Part shown: piece after piece, positions 28,106-37,600 of the stretch
Layout: every line of letters begins with the position of its first letter
Position numbering within the stretch: the first letter of the stretch is position 1
Origin: Salirhabdus sp. Marseille-P4669
GTDB taxonomy: Bacteria > Bacillota > Bacilli > Bacillales > Alkalibacillaceae
NCBI RefSeq assembly: GCF_900240405.1
Contig: NZ_OEQK01000001.1
Coordinates: 62,001-126,000, forward strand
Direction of reading: 5' to 3'
DNA: 64,000 bases
Notes under the pieces: generated by a model
Databases searched by the model: none
The model's input: only the letters and a program-made list of their open reading frames with translations
Told to the model about the DNA's origin: nothing
Position numbers and translations under genes: made by a program

Positions 28106-29770
28106 ATGAAAAATCAAAGAGAAACTATTCGTAGGATGGTAGGGTATTTAAATAATGAGGAAAAGGATGGGGGCTTCTGGCTGCCGAATATTCAAAGACC
28201 ATTTGTCTGGAAAGAGGAGCAAACAGAGCGTCTATTTGATTCAATTCTTAGGGAATATCCTATTAGTACGTTGCTTGTTTGGAAGACTAAGAGCAGTATC
28301 AAACGTCGGGAATTCATCCAAAACTATAAAAAGAAACAGAAGTTGTCGGATTTTTACGTATTAGAGGATTCAAGAATAAAGATGTTAGTACTAGATGGTC
28401 AACAACGATTACAAAGTTTGTTCATTGGCTTGAAAGGTAGTTACGAGGGTAAAGAATTATATTTGGATATTTTAAGTGGTGATTTAACACAACCTGATGA
28501 TATTAGATACCGATTCAAGTTTATGGAAAAGGACAAGGTTAAATTCCCTTGGATAAAGTTCAAAGATATCGTATTTAGTAATGAAGAATACGATGAAATC
28601 AGTGAAAGACTCATAGATAATAGCAATATGGATCTTACTAGGGAGCAAGAAAAGCGCATTAGAAGAAATGTTTCTAAGATAATTAGAATCTTTACATCGG
28701 AAGAAACCTTAGTTTACCAAGAGTTAGATAGTGTAGACAATCAAGAAGCATATACTGAAGATGATGTTGTTGAAATTTTTATAAGAGCCAATTCTGGGGG
28801 AACAGTTCTAGGTAAATCAGACCTTTTATTTTCACTTCTCTCTGCTAGTTGGTCAGAATCCGATGAAAAAATGGAGGAATTGTTGGAGGATCTCAATAAC
28901 ACGGGATATAAGTTTAATCGTGATTTTGTACTAAAGACATGTCTTGCTTTACTTGATAAAGGGGCAGCTTATAACGTATCAAAATTCAGGGATGAAACGA
29001 CGAGAGAAGATATTTCAAATAAGTGGGATGACATTGCAAATGCTATAAAAGATGTGAAGGATTTCTTATATGGCAAGACTTATTTAAGATCCGACAAAGC
29101 TTTAACATCATATCTTGGGTTAATACCGGTGATATATTTCAGATATCATTTTAAAAACAAGTGGGCAAATGTGAAGATGCTAGATGAGTATATTCTAAGA
29201 ACTCTACTAACAGGTGCGTTTAGTGGAAGTCCAGATACGGTTATTGACCGTTGTATTGACACTGTAAGAAAGGCGCAGGATTTCAAAGTAGATGAGTTAT
29301 TTGATGCTATACGTAGAAGCGGAAGAAACTTACAAATTGATGACGATACAATTCTCGATCTTTCTTATGGCTCGAAGAATATTCATCTCATATTTAATTT
29401 ATGGTACAAGGATTTTTCATATCACCCGGCGTTCGTTAATAATCAACCGCAAGTTGACCATATCTTCCCTCAAAGTGCTTTAAAGACAGTAAAGAAAGTA
29501 AACCCTGAAACAGGAAGAAAGGTCTTAAAATATAAATCTGAAGATCGTGACCAAATTGCTAATTGTATGTTATTAACACAACAAGAAAATGGTTCTGGTG
29601 GCAAAAGTGACACTCTTCCAGAAAACTGGTTTCAAGGTAAAACAGATGGTTACTTGGAAATGCATTTAATTCCGAAAGACAAAAACCTATGGAAAATAGA
29701 AAACTATGAACAATTTTTAGCGGAAAGAAAGAAGTTAATACTGGATAAGTTTAAGGATTTACTCTACTAA
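28106..29770 (+). CDS. GmrSD-like type IV restriction endonuclease (DUF262-DUF1524 fusion)
   Basis: This is a single-chain enzyme of the kind that cleaves phage DNA carrying modified cytosines. The N-terminal DUF262 domain has the nucleotide-binding motif LDGQQRLQSL (near residue 97) and IQRPFVWKEEQ. The C-terminal DUF1524 His-Me nuclease half has VDHIFPQSAL (near 451) with NCMLL and ENGSGGKSD downstream. The 554 residues suit the fused form. Type IV enzymes of this family (BrxU for example) are often encoded with BREX, since they attack the modified phages that escape methylation-based exclusion. It lies 19 bp after brxHII. Confidence 0.88.
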   Translation: MKNQRETIRRMVGYLNNEEKDGGFWLPNIQRPFVWKEEQTERLFDSILREYPISTLLVWKTKSSIKRREFIQNYKKKQKLSDFYVLEDSRIKMLVLDGQQRLQSLFIGLKGSYEGKELYLDILSGDLTQPDDIRYRFKFMEKDKVKFPWIKFKDIVFSNEEYDEISERLIDNSNMDLTREQEKRIRRNVSKIIRIFTSEETLVYQELDSVDNQEAYTEDDVVEIFIRANSGGTVLGKSDLLFSLLSASWSESDEKMEELLEDLNNTGYKFNRDFVLKTCLALLDKGAAYNVSKFRDETTREDISNKWDDIANAIKDVKDFLYGKTYLRSDKALTSYLGLIPVIYFRYHFKNKWANVKMLDEYILRTLLTGAFSGSPDTVIDRCIDTVRKAQDFKVDELFDAIRRSGRNLQIDDDTILDLSYGSKNIHLIFNLWYKDFSYHPAFVNNQPQVDHIFPQSALKTVKKVNPETGRKVLKYKSEDRDQIANCMLLTQQENGSGGKSDTLPENWFQGKTDGYLEMHLIPKDKNLWKIENYEQFLAERKKLILDKFKDLLY

Positions 29771-29793
29771 TCTATTGTTGAGGAGTTAAGACT

Positions 29794-30210
29794 ATGGAAT
29801 ATAAATCAGTAGAAGATATTTTTCCTCTTATGAAAGATGAATACCACCGAAAAATGGCATACAAAATCTACTACTATATAGATGGGAATTTTGATGATAT
29901 AGAAATTGTTTCCCTTAGAAAATGTATTTCGATTGCAAAGAAAGGTTTTATAAAGTTTGCTACGATCACGACAGAAAATGGTAATGCACTATTACTGCAT
30001 TTTCCACCTGAAATTAGAGATAACCTCTTAACACGAAAAGATGAATTTAGTGTTCAGTATGAAAAGCCAAAGCGGGAACTGTATATAAACCAAATCAATA
30101 TTCCTTTTGCTTACATACAGGATGTGAACGAGTTACAAAAGTTAATTAAGATTGCTTATGATAATCCAAGAATGAAGAGGCATAGAGGTAATCAAAAAAG
30201 CTCTCTGTGA
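29794..30210 (+). CDS. Hypothetical protein, possibly DUF5655-like
   Basis: The 138-residue protein is cytoplasmic with alternating strands and helices. The segment KKGFIKFATITTENGNALLL and the end YIQDVNELQKLIKIAYDN recall the small DUF5655-type domain, although I cannot confirm this. The N-terminal half is unlike anything I recognise. A GAGGAG site precedes the ATG. It lies 23 bp after the type IV enzyme gene and 13 bp before the next small gene, so it is part of the same run. Confidence 0.65.
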   Translation: MEYKSVEDIFPLMKDEYHRKMAYKIYYYIDGNFDDIEIVSLRKCISIAKKGFIKFATITTENGNALLLHFPPEIRDNLLTRKDEFSVQYEKPKRELYINQINIPFAYIQDVNELQKLIKIAYDNPRMKRHRGNQKSSL

Positions 30211-30223
30211 GGAAGGTGAAATT

Positions 30224-30442
30224 ATGTGGATGAATGTTGATCACCCGACAAAAAGGATTACGTTTCATGGAGACAACTGTGTTTTTATTGCTACAACAGA
30301 TTCAAAGTACAAAAAAGTTAATGGTCTACTTCGTGATGGTGGCTGGCTTTATTTTAAAGATCTTCAAGAGGCACAATCCTTTTATGAAGAAAATTATAAG
30401 GAATATAAACGCGGAAGTTGTAATGGTTGCAAAGAAGACTAA
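30224..30442 (+). CDS. Small hypothetical protein with C-terminal CxxC
   Basis: The 72-residue protein starts MWMNVDHPTKRITFHGDNC behind GGAAGGTG. It has several strands and ends with CNGCKED, a possible metal-ligand pair with the cysteine at residue 19. The family is unknown to me. The position between the 138- and the 1240-residue genes with short gaps suggests a three-gene unit. Confidence 0.6.
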   Translation: MWMNVDHPTKRITFHGDNCVFIATTDSKYKKVNGLLRDGGWLYFKDLQEAQSFYEENYKEYKRGSCNGCKED

Positions 30443-30473
30443 TTAAAAATTTTTAATGGTTTAGGAGATTAAA

Positions 30474-33400
30474 ATGGTAAAAGTAGGTAGGAATGATCTG
30501 TGCCCTTGCGGAAGTGGAAATAAATATAAAAAGTGTTGTATTAATAAGTCTGGTCGTAATATCTCCAATGTAAATACTATACCAATTGAAAATTCTGAGT
30601 CAGATTTTGAATATATTGAGGATAATTCAAAGAAACTTGAGAAAGTTATTTCTCAATATACCATTGAAGATGTAACAAGGGCTATTTTCTGTATTAATTC
30701 ATGGGCAGATAATCGTTCTGCGTTAGCTCAAACATTAACGCTAAATCAGTCATTGAGTAATATTAAAGAGTTTGGAAAACAAGATATTAAGGAATATTCT
30801 GAGTTTAAAGCGTTTTTTGATGAAATTGCTATTTATTTGCCAATCACATATAGAGAAGATTTGACATTAAATGATTTTGGCGAAGTGAAGATTAATGTTG
30901 ATGGTGAGACTTTTCCGGTGATTCTTGGTACCGGTCATGAGCAAGTGTTTGGTGTTATGCACTTTATGCCTGTATTAGCAAGAGTTACGGAAATGACAGC
31001 TGACCTTAAAAATAATTTACATTATAATCGTATAATAATTAATTCGCTTGCTGATAGTAACACTTCATTTAATGAAAATTATGATATAGCTTTTGAAATT
31101 CCTTCCGAGCAGTATTGGCTTGCTGTGAATTCTCTTTTAAATTCAAAGGAATTTATAAAACACGCCAACCAAGCTTCTCAAATAATGGGACATCAAAAAG
31201 GCCCAATTGAAATGCGCCATTTTTTCGTATATAAGGGAGATTACTATCCGCTTTTTAATACCTCAATAATGGTAGATTTTTATAAAAGGCTTCTTTCATT
31301 GGCGACAGCGGAGGAATACAATCGCCATATCAACTTGACATTTAGGAGTCTGTTAGAAAATTCCTTTAATTTTTCGGATAATACTAGGTCAAGAGTACTT
31401 ATTGCTCCTAAAGTTTTTAATAGAAGCACAGGGGAACTATGCACTGACAATCATTTAGCATTTATGACTGTCAGTAATGACAGAGTGTTAGTTGCGATAA
31501 ATAAAGGAGACTTTAATAATGTTGATAGCATTAACAATGAAATTAATTTAATAAATTCATTGCATGAAAGAAATCAACTCCGTTTCTGTGAAACGATATA
31601 CAGAAAAGAGCTAAAAGGTGGATATGCATTTGATGTTTTAGCCGAAATGCCAGTATATATCTTGTTGATTGAACCGCTCACTGATATATCTGCACATGGA
31701 GCATTATTTGGTAATGCTACAGAAAATTTCTCATGTTCTGCTCTTGATTTGTTTTATATGTTGGGCTTTATGGAAGATTTCAATGAGCTGTTAGATTTTA
31801 TTGAATATGAACAGACAGAAGAAGCCCAAATAATGGCCATCGGTGGAAAGAGCAATCTCTTTTTTTCTTGGAAAAATGCACACCAACATATTGCATCAGG
31901 CGCAATTGAGTTCGGTCTAATTTCTGTATCATATGGAAGTGCAGATCATTACGTGTTTGAATACTTTACAAACAACCTGAATAATTACCCTTTTAATTTA
32001 CAATCTGAAATGTTTGCTAACCCACTTGATTGGAAAGTTAAAGAAGTGGATTTGGGATACTCACATTTTGATCACAAGGGATGTCGAGGTTTCGGGGGAG
32101 AGGGTAAGAGGATTGGAGCATCAACTTTTCTTTTTCTTGCCCACAACGTAGAGTTTTTTATAAAAGAAGACTTCACGCATGATAATCATGCTGCACTAAG
32201 AACTATTGATGACTTAAATCAGCGTCTTTTTAATAGATACGGAGAAATACTTGCCTCGTCATCACTCCTAAAGGGAAGAATACTGCAAGTTATGTATATG
32301 CCCATGCATTACGCAAAAGGAGTTGACCATTCTGGATTTACTTTAGACAAGGATAAAAAATATGTCTTTAGTGACATTTATGTCGGAACAGATACAATTA
32401 TTATTAGATATGCAGTTAATATAGATAAGTTAATGTCGAGCATAATGAATGCTAGCGATAAAAGTATAGAATCGGCATATTTTTTGGAGTTAGTTTCTCC
32501 TCTGAAAAAATATATGCAGTCTTCCTTTGAAAAATTAGAGTCGATTGTCAAAAATGACTCTTCACTAAAAAAAGAAGTGGGCGTATTTACAGTAAAACTA
32601 GACTACTATTATTCTGATATGGCGCCAGATATTCAAATAAAAGCTCAAAGCCTTGTAAAAGCAAGGAAAGAAATTGCAAAAGTTTGTTTTGAAGCAGGTG
32701 TAGAGACTGGAGAATATAGAGGAAGAAAAGCGACCCGCGCAATAAGAAAAATGCAGACAGAAATTGTAAAAGTTTTTGAGAATCAAATATCACAATATGA
32801 CAAAATAAACTTACACAACAAAGTTTTGAACTATTATTCTACTCAATTGCATGGGATAATTATTAATCTCAAACGATACTCAAGTTTTAAAGACTTAGAT
32901 CCTTTAGTTCAAAGTGAATTTGAGGAGAAAACAAGAAATATTCGGGAAGAAAATAGGCGAAATCTAAGAACGGCTCAGTATCTTTTAGAGAGTAACCTTG
33001 CAGTCCAGCGTCAAGAGAACGACAGGTCTGACTGTGATGATGCTGAATTTCAAAATTTATTGGCATTTGCTGATTGGCTAGTTGTACTTCAAGACAATGC
33101 CGATAATTGCCATTTCTCGGATCTTGATGTATCTATTCAAATTGATAATGAATACAAGGTCGATACTGTTTTGTCTCAATATAGTAGTCTGCAGTATGAG
33201 GAAATGATCCTGCGAAAGTATGGACAAAATGATTACACAATTAAAAACGACGAAATAGACAAAGAGTACCTAATTCAATGTTCAAAAGCTTTTTTAGCAG
33301 ATACAGGAATAGAACTGAGCTTATTAATATCTTTACTTGAGTACCTACAACTAGAAGTCGTAGAAAAGCCATTTGTAAAGGAGATATATCCAAATGTTTT

Positions 33401-34196
33401 CGAAGCTCCAAAGGCTGATCTGATAAGTGATTTCTTTAAACTGTTAATAGAGCATAAAGATATGGAAAAAGTTGAAAATGCTCTACATTTTATTACACTT
33501 GATTGTAGTAAATTAAAATTTTTGAATGGAACAAATCATGATATTTTACCATTTTGGGATCGAGAAAACCGTAAAGATAGATTTGATATTAAACCTATTA
33601 TAATTCAAGACAGTAAATGTATATTTTCTCCAGTTGTTATTAAACAATTAGCTACATCTTGGAGAAGTGGATTACTAGATTGGTATCCACCTTACGAAAT
33701 AGGCTTACAAAGTGTAAAAGATGTACTAACAAAGTGGAAAAAGAGATATGAAGATGAGATGGTGAAGGATATAGCTAACGCATTTACAGAAAAGGGGTTT
33801 CACCCTGTTTTTTCTGATTTTGAACTAGCATTTAGATATCCTAAAAGTGAATTCCCCGATTACTTAGGTGATTATGATGTTTTTGCTGTTAATCAATCAA
33901 AAAGAGAAATATGGATAATTGAAAGCAAAGTTCTACAAAAAGTAGGATCAATTTACGAGGATCAAATGCAGCAAAAAAGCTTCTTTTTCCAACATAAAGA
34001 TGACGAAAAATTTCAGAGAAGAATTGACTTTATGAGGAATAGCTTTTCTAAAGTAATATCTGTTTTAGGTTTAGAAGCTATGGATTATGAGGTGATACCA
34101 TACATGGTAACCAATAAACTATTTACTTCTAGGTATAAGAAGTTAGATTTCTCAATAATATCCTACTATGAATTAATGAAAAAAATTGAAGATTAG
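30474..34196 (+). CDS. Large SEC-C protein with C-terminal PD-(D/E)xK nuclease-like domain
   Basis: The 1240-residue cytoplasmic protein begins with a SEC-C zinc motif ([18 protein letters not shown]10, C12, C21, C22). The centre shows no motif I know and contains helical stretches near 760-860. The C-terminus carries a probable PD-(D/E)xK core: DYDVFAVNQ (D near 1134) and [10 protein letters not shown] (E-x-K near 1150-1152), preceded by helix [17 protein letters not shown]. Together these suggest a nuclease fused to a zinc-binding domain. The gene stands in a defence block, so a role in defence is a reasonable inference. A GGTTTAGGAG site precedes the ATG. Confidence 0.75.
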   Translation: MVKVGRNDLCPCGSGNKYKKCCINKSGRNISNVNTIPIENSESDFEYIEDNSKKLEKVISQYTIEDVTRAIFCINSWADNRSALAQTLTLNQSLSNIKEFGKQDIKEYSEFKAFFDEIAIYLPITYREDLTLNDFGEVKINVDGETFPVILGTGHEQVFGVMHFMPVLARVTEMTADLKNNLHYNRIIINSLADSNTSFNENYDIAFEIPSEQYWLAVNSLLNSKEFIKHANQASQIMGHQKGPIEMRHFFVYKGDYYPLFNTSIMVDFYKRLLSLATAEEYNRHINLTFRSLLENSFNFSDNTRSRVLIAPKVFNRSTGELCTDNHLAFMTVSNDRVLVAINKGDFNNVDSINNEINLINSLHERNQLRFCETIYRKELKGGYAFDVLAEMPVYILLIEPLTDISAHGALFGNATENFSCSALDLFYMLGFMEDFNELLDFIEYEQTEEAQIMAIGGKSNLFFSWKNAHQHIASGAIEFGLISVSYGSADHYVFEYFTNNLNNYPFNLQSEMFANPLDWKVKEVDLGYSHFDHKGCRGFGGEGKRIGASTFLFLAHNVEFFIKEDFTHDNHAALRTIDDLNQRLFNRYGEILASSSLLKGRILQVMYMPMHYAKGVDHSGFTLDKDKKYVFSDIYVGTDTIIIRYAVNIDKLMSSIMNASDKSIESAYFLELVSPLKKYMQSSFEKLESIVKNDSSLKKEVGVFTVKLDYYYSDMAPDIQIKAQSLVKARKEIAKVCFEAGVETGEYRGRKATRAIRKMQTEIVKVFENQISQYDKINLHNKVLNYYSTQLHGIIINLKRYSSFKDLDPLVQSEFEEKTRNIREENRRNLRTAQYLLESNLAVQRQENDRSDCDDAEFQNLLAFADWLVVLQDNADNCHFSDLDVSIQIDNEYKVDTVLSQYSSLQYEEMILRKYGQNDYTIKNDEIDKEYLIQCSKAFLADTGIELSLLISLLEYLQLEVVEKPFVKEIYPNVFEAPKADLISDFFKLLIEHKDMEKVENALHFITLDCSKLKFLNGTNHDILPFWDRENRKDRFDIKPIIIQDSKCIFSPVVIKQLATSWRSGLLDWYPPYEIGLQSVKDVLTKWKKRYEDEMVKDIANAFTEKGFHPVFSDFELAFRYPKSEFPDYLGDYDVFAVNQSKREIWIIESKVLQKVGSIYEDQMQQKSFFFQHKDDEKFQRRIDFMRNSFSKVISVLGLEAMDYEVIPYMVTNKLFTSRYKKLDFSIISYYELMKKIED

Positions 34197-34388
34197 GTTA
34201 CATTGGTGAAAATCACCATATGAGGGTAGTGTTGGGCAGAAATAGTGCATTTCTCTCTTTATTTGAAACGAAAAAGATAGAATTAAACAAATCTAGCCCA
34301 TAGTATGGAAGAAAAGTGGATGTTTCCGTGAGGACATTCGATTGGGATATTAAAATTAAGAAAGTGATTAAGGTTTGGAGGGATAGAA

Positions 34389-34727
34389 GTGGAAAAATTA
34401 CCAGAGGTTAATAGTTTAAGAAATGCTGTTCAAGAAGTAGTCAAGAATAATAAGTCTATAGGATACAATCCCACCCGATTTATGCAAATAGTATCCGTAA
34501 ATGATAAAGAACTAATTAATGTGTGTACTAGTTTAGTGAAAAGCCAAGATGCTCTTAGTGCAATATTCGACGCATTATTAAAATATCCAAATCTTTTAAC
34601 TCTTGAAGACCTTGTTGGAGTTTATGGAGACCAATGGGGATTTGATACCGAGATTATTGAGGAAGCTAAAATAAGGAGCAACGCTTATGATGAGATAATA
34701 GGTAGAAAACGATTTACAAAAAGTTAA
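34389..34727 (+). CDS. Hypothetical 112-residue protein
   Basis: The product starts with GTG behind GGAGGG and is helical, with the sequence NNKSIGYNPTRFMQIV near the N-terminus. I recognise no family. It stands alone between the SEC-C gene (190 bp upstream, no gene seen there) and the PARIS-like pair (150 bp downstream). It could be a regulator or accessory of either, but nothing in the sequence decides this. Confidence 0.55.
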   Translation: MEKLPEVNSLRNAVQEVVKNNKSIGYNPTRFMQIVSVNDKELINVCTSLVKSQDALSAIFDALLKYPNLLTLEDLVGVYGDQWGFDTEIIEEAKIRSNAYDEIIGRKRFTKS

Positions 34728-34877
34728 ACATTTTATTGTATGTTAGAGAAAGACCTATAAACTAATGTGTTAGATAAAGGCTTATTAAGTTCACATTCAA
34801 TTTATTGAAGGTGTTTGTGCCTGAGTAAAATTTAAGATATTTATAATGAGTTAATATAGGTGAAAGGAGAATTAAAC

Positions 34878-36176
34878 GTGATTAAATTCAAAAAAATTAT
34901 TATTAATGGATTTAAGGATTCATCAAGGGAATTAAAGTTAGATTTTTCAAACGAAATGATATCTGTCATTTATGGAGATAATGGTAGCGGCAAAACAACA
35001 CTCCTTAAAATCCTACATGGTTTATTATCAAAAGATGAGAAGCTGCTATTAAGAGAAAAGGTAAAAAATATTACTATTTATTTTACTGAAGGAGATATCT
35101 GTAACTCTGTAACTATATCACTTGAGCATGAATTTCTTGACAGTGATGAGCTAGAAGAAGGGAAATCAATATATAATTGGTCAGAATTTGATAATTCCTC
35201 TCTCTCGGAAACCTCCTCTATCCTATTTGGCGTAAATAGAGGAATACCTAGTAGACTAGGTATAGATGATCACGATGTTTATAGGTTTATATCAAGGAGC
35301 AATTATTATAGAGATGTGTTTAAGGAAAGTGCGATAGCAAGAGAGTTCTCTAGAGATTTGAATAGGTATTTACGTAATCAAGACATTCAAAATAAGAGAA
35401 GTTATTTATTTGATAGAAAGATTGCAAAATTCGATAAGAAACATTTATTGGTAGACAATATAAACATTGAAACAATTCAAGAGATTATATTCAGGAGATA
35501 TACAATAGCTAAAAGGATCTCGTCCGAAAGAGTTCAGAAAGCTCTTTTTGACACATTATCTTTTGCTATAAACCCCGAATTTAATAGTGGGGGTTATGAA
35601 TACTTAATGAATGAAGGAGATTTTATCAATCAATTATCAAATAACAAAGACAAATTATTAGAGGCATTATCAAATGCTGCAGATAATGGTCTTAGAAATG
35701 AACTATTAAACATATTACAAAATAATGATCTAAAGGAAATAATGGAATACTGTTCTAAAAGTGATCTTCTCTCCAATTTACTGTATAGAATGATACATGA
35801 ACTAAAAGAAGAGGAATATATTTTAGAATCAATAAGTACCTTAGAAGATATCTTTAATAGTCATTTATCTAAAAATAAGAAAATTGTTATTACAAACGAT
35901 GAGGTGTATATTAAATTAGAATCTGGAAGTCATAGTTTAAATGAGTTATCTAGTGGAGAAAGGCACCTTCTTACTTTTTTAACAATGTTCCTTATTGAGG
36001 GAGCAAGTAAACAATTTTTAATAATTGACGAACCCGAACTATCCCTAAATATTAAATGGCAGAGAGAAATATTGCCTTTGTTACATAGACTGGCTCCAAC
36101 TTCTCAAATAATTGTTGCATCTCATAGTCCTTCTATAGCTAAAAAAAATACAAACTACCTTGTAAGGTTAGATTGA
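34878..36176 (+). CDS. ariA: PARIS-like AriA, ABC-type AAA ATPase
   Basis: The 432-residue protein is an SMC/ABC-type ATPase with Walker A YGDNGSGKTTL (about 33-43), signature LSSGERHLL (about 358-366), Walker B FLIIDEPELSL (about 381-391) and the switch histidine in VASHSP. I start at the GTG at 34878 because AAAGGAGAA lies upstream. With the DUF4435 gene that follows at 13 bp, it has the two-gene form of PARIS, in which AriA senses anti-restriction proteins and releases AriB. The size is right. A plain OLD-like pair is the alternative. Confidence 0.78.
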   Translation: MIKFKKIIINGFKDSSRELKLDFSNEMISVIYGDNGSGKTTLLKILHGLLSKDEKLLLREKVKNITIYFTEGDICNSVTISLEHEFLDSDELEEGKSIYNWSEFDNSSLSETSSILFGVNRGIPSRLGIDDHDVYRFISRSNYYRDVFKESAIAREFSRDLNRYLRNQDIQNKRSYLFDRKIAKFDKKHLLVDNINIETIQEIIFRRYTIAKRISSERVQKALFDTLSFAINPEFNSGGYEYLMNEGDFINQLSNNKDKLLEALSNAADNGLRNELLNILQNNDLKEIMEYCSKSDLLSNLLYRMIHELKEEEYILESISTLEDIFNSHLSKNKKIVITNDEVYIKLESGSHSLNELSSGERHLLTFLTMFLIEGASKQFLIIDEPELSLNIKWQREILPLLHRLAPTSQIIVASHSPSIAKKNTNYLVRLD

Positions 36177-36189
36177 GGATAAATAAAGT

Positions 36190-37098
36190 ATGAAACATGA
36201 TTTAGAAGAATGGATTACTGAAGCTATAATGGCAGATACACCCGTAATTATAGTGGAAGGACATGATGATATTCAATTCTATGAAAGATTAATTATTGAC
36301 ATGGAAAAAGATGCAGTTGTAGAGGCAGTTGAAAATATTGAAGGCTATAATGAAGGTTCTGATGGAGTAATTAATTGTATAAAAGATTTACAACAAAAGT
36401 TTGATGAGAGAGATGAAAATAAAAAATATATTTTGGGTATTATAGATAGGGATGCTAGGTTTTATAGAAATGAAATACCTGATTATTTAGGTTTACTAAT
36501 ACTTAAATTCTATTCATTTGAAAGTCACTTTATAACACAAAGGAACTTAATAGAGTTAATTCCAAATCTAACATATGTTAGTAAACGAAGTGTAGACGTA
36601 AAAACTATTAATTATATTGAGGATGAACTTTATAAAAGGGATTTTGTGGATTTGTATTATTTTTCATTAGAAGCACTTAAGAATTCATGTGAAAGAGAAT
36701 ATACAGGTATTGTAAGTTATAGTGATGAAGCAGGGAGTATCTTCTCTGAAGGATATAAACCGATATTATCAGAAAAAATATATGCAAAAAAAAATGAATT
36801 AGATGAATTTGCTATATCTAAAGGCATAACCTATGGTGATTTAAAATATATTGCAAAAGGAAAATGGATACTACATGTTTTTAGTAAGTATTTAACATCT
36901 AAGATTAAACAATTAAAGGACGCATGTGAAAATAATGATATTAATAAATGTAATTTTTGTTTAACTGGTGTAAACCATAAGTGTTTGTGGAAGGTCAAAG
37001 GAAACTTTCAGCATGGACATGTTAGCAATATAATTACAAATTATATTGATGAAACTGAGATAAAGTATATAAAGGATCGCTTTAAGCTTCTTGCATAA
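36190..37098 (+). CDS. ariB: PARIS-like AriB, DUF4435 Toprim-type effector
   Basis: The 302-residue protein has the Toprim-like acidic motifs of DUF4435: PVIIVEGHDDIQFYERL (E near residue 23) and ILGIIDRDARFY (D-x-D near 85-87). The C-terminal part holds a cysteine/histidine cluster (CNFCLTG, NHKCLW, HGHV). In known PARIS systems AriB is a nuclease that cuts tRNA when released by AriA and stops phage growth. The pair is 13 bp apart and clearly one unit. Identity with PARIS rests on domain pairing and remains to be tested by comparison. Confidence 0.78.
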   Translation: MKHDLEEWITEAIMADTPVIIVEGHDDIQFYERLIIDMEKDAVVEAVENIEGYNEGSDGVINCIKDLQQKFDERDENKKYILGIIDRDARFYRNEIPDYLGLLILKFYSFESHFITQRNLIELIPNLTYVSKRSVDVKTINYIEDELYKRDFVDLYYFSLEALKNSCEREYTGIVSYSDEAGSIFSEGYKPILSEKIYAKKNELDEFAISKGITYGDLKYIAKGKWILHVFSKYLTSKIKQLKDACENNDINKCNFCLTGVNHKCLWKVKGNFQHGHVSNIITNYIDETEIKYIKDRFKLLA

Positions 37099-37105
37099 TG
37101 ATTTA

Positions 37106-37291
37106 TTATATTAACTTAACACAATCATCAGGTAAAGAAATATACCTACCATTAATATAAACTGTGATAGGATATGATCTAAAATAATCAATTGAAATTA
37201 TCGTTCCTTCCTTATAAGCAACATCTTTGTATGTGGAATGGAAGGGGAGTAAACCTGTTACGAAAATTTGATTTCCAATTTCAAAAGGCAT
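37106..37291 (-). CDS. Small hypothetical protein at the right end of the element
   Basis: The 61-residue product begins MPFEIGNQIFVTGLLPFHST, with AGGGTGAT just before the ATG. Its strands suggest a small SH3-like barrel, but I recognise no family. It is antisense to the ariAB pair and is the last gene before the right attachment site. Confidence 0.55.
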   Translation of the reverse strand: MPFEIGNQIFVTGLLPFHSTYKDVAYKEGTIISIDYFRSYPITVYINGRYISLPDDCVKLI

Positions 37292-37418
37292 TTAAATCAC
37301 CCTAATAATAAAGTTTATTAAATATATTATTACCAAATAAGACGGTAATGAAACGAGTTTTTTCTATATTATTCGTTGAAATATAAAAATATGATGGCAT
37401 TCTTAAAAAAATTATTAT

Positions 37419-37449
37419 GGGCAGAGTGCTATTAACTCTACCCTTTTTT
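37419..37449 (+). terminator. Intrinsic terminator near the right end of the element
   Basis: GGGCAGAGT pairs with ACTCTACCC around a seven-base loop, with one mismatch, and TTTTTT follows. It probably ends rightward transcription before the attachment site. Confidence 0.75.
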
Positions 37450-37477
37450 ATTAGTTTACCCTATCCAATGTTACGGT

Positions 37478-37495
37478 GAACCGTATCACAAATAA
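37478..37495 (+). other. attR with the displaced native 3' end of rlmH
   Basis: GAACCGTATCACAAATAA is the last six codons of a normal rlmH (E P Y H K stop), standing alone without the rest of the gene. Its first eight bases equal the attL core. Upstream element bases form a symmetric arm: TACGGT-GA-ACCGTA at 37472-37485. The reconstructed attP therefore has a 14-bp inverted repeat with GA at its centre, the form expected for a serine recombinase site. Chromosomal DNA resumes from here on. Confidence 0.88.
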
Positions 37496-37560
37496 CGGTG
37501 AAGAAGAGAGCGGAAGCAACTCCAGATAAAGCAGTACTCAAAGACTACATTAAATTGAAG

Positions 37561-37588
37561 GAGACCGTTCATGTGTTTAAACGGTCTC
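37561..37588. terminator. Hairpin terminator downstream of the VOC gene
   Basis: GAGACCGTT and AACGGTCTC form a nine-base stem with a ten-base loop, flanked by CTTTTCC on the plus strand. It lies after the minus-strand VOC gene and may end it. The segment 37292-37600 otherwise holds no gene apart from the att site and the terminator at 37419. Confidence 0.6.
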
Positions 37589-37600
37589 CTTTTCCTATTC

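Larger units (their letters stand above)
7881..37485. mobile_element. 29.6-kb serine-recombinase element inserted in the rlmH 3' end (SCC-like position), carrying a spare rlmH and a defence island
   Basis: The two junctions share the 8-bp core GAACCGTA (7881-7888 and 37478-37485). The chromosomal half to the left is rlmH up to Arg-Gly; the half to the right is GAACCGTATCACAAATAA, which reads E-P-Y-H-K-stop. Joining them restores a standard rlmH end, which is strong evidence that these are the true ends. Inside are a large serine recombinase at the left end, its regulator, a Rep-like gene, rlmH2, a radC operon, BREX type 3-like genes, a GmrSD-like enzyme, a SEC-C/nuclease-like unit and a PARIS-like pair. 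There are no conjugation genes. The insertion gene matches SCC elements, but there is no ccrA/ccrB pair and no mec gene. Confidence 0.9.

Noticed and set aside
7881-37485. The element as a true SCCmec or SCC
   Set aside because: No ccrA/ccrB pair, no mec genes and no Cch helicase were seen; only the insertion gene and the radC-like gene are shared.
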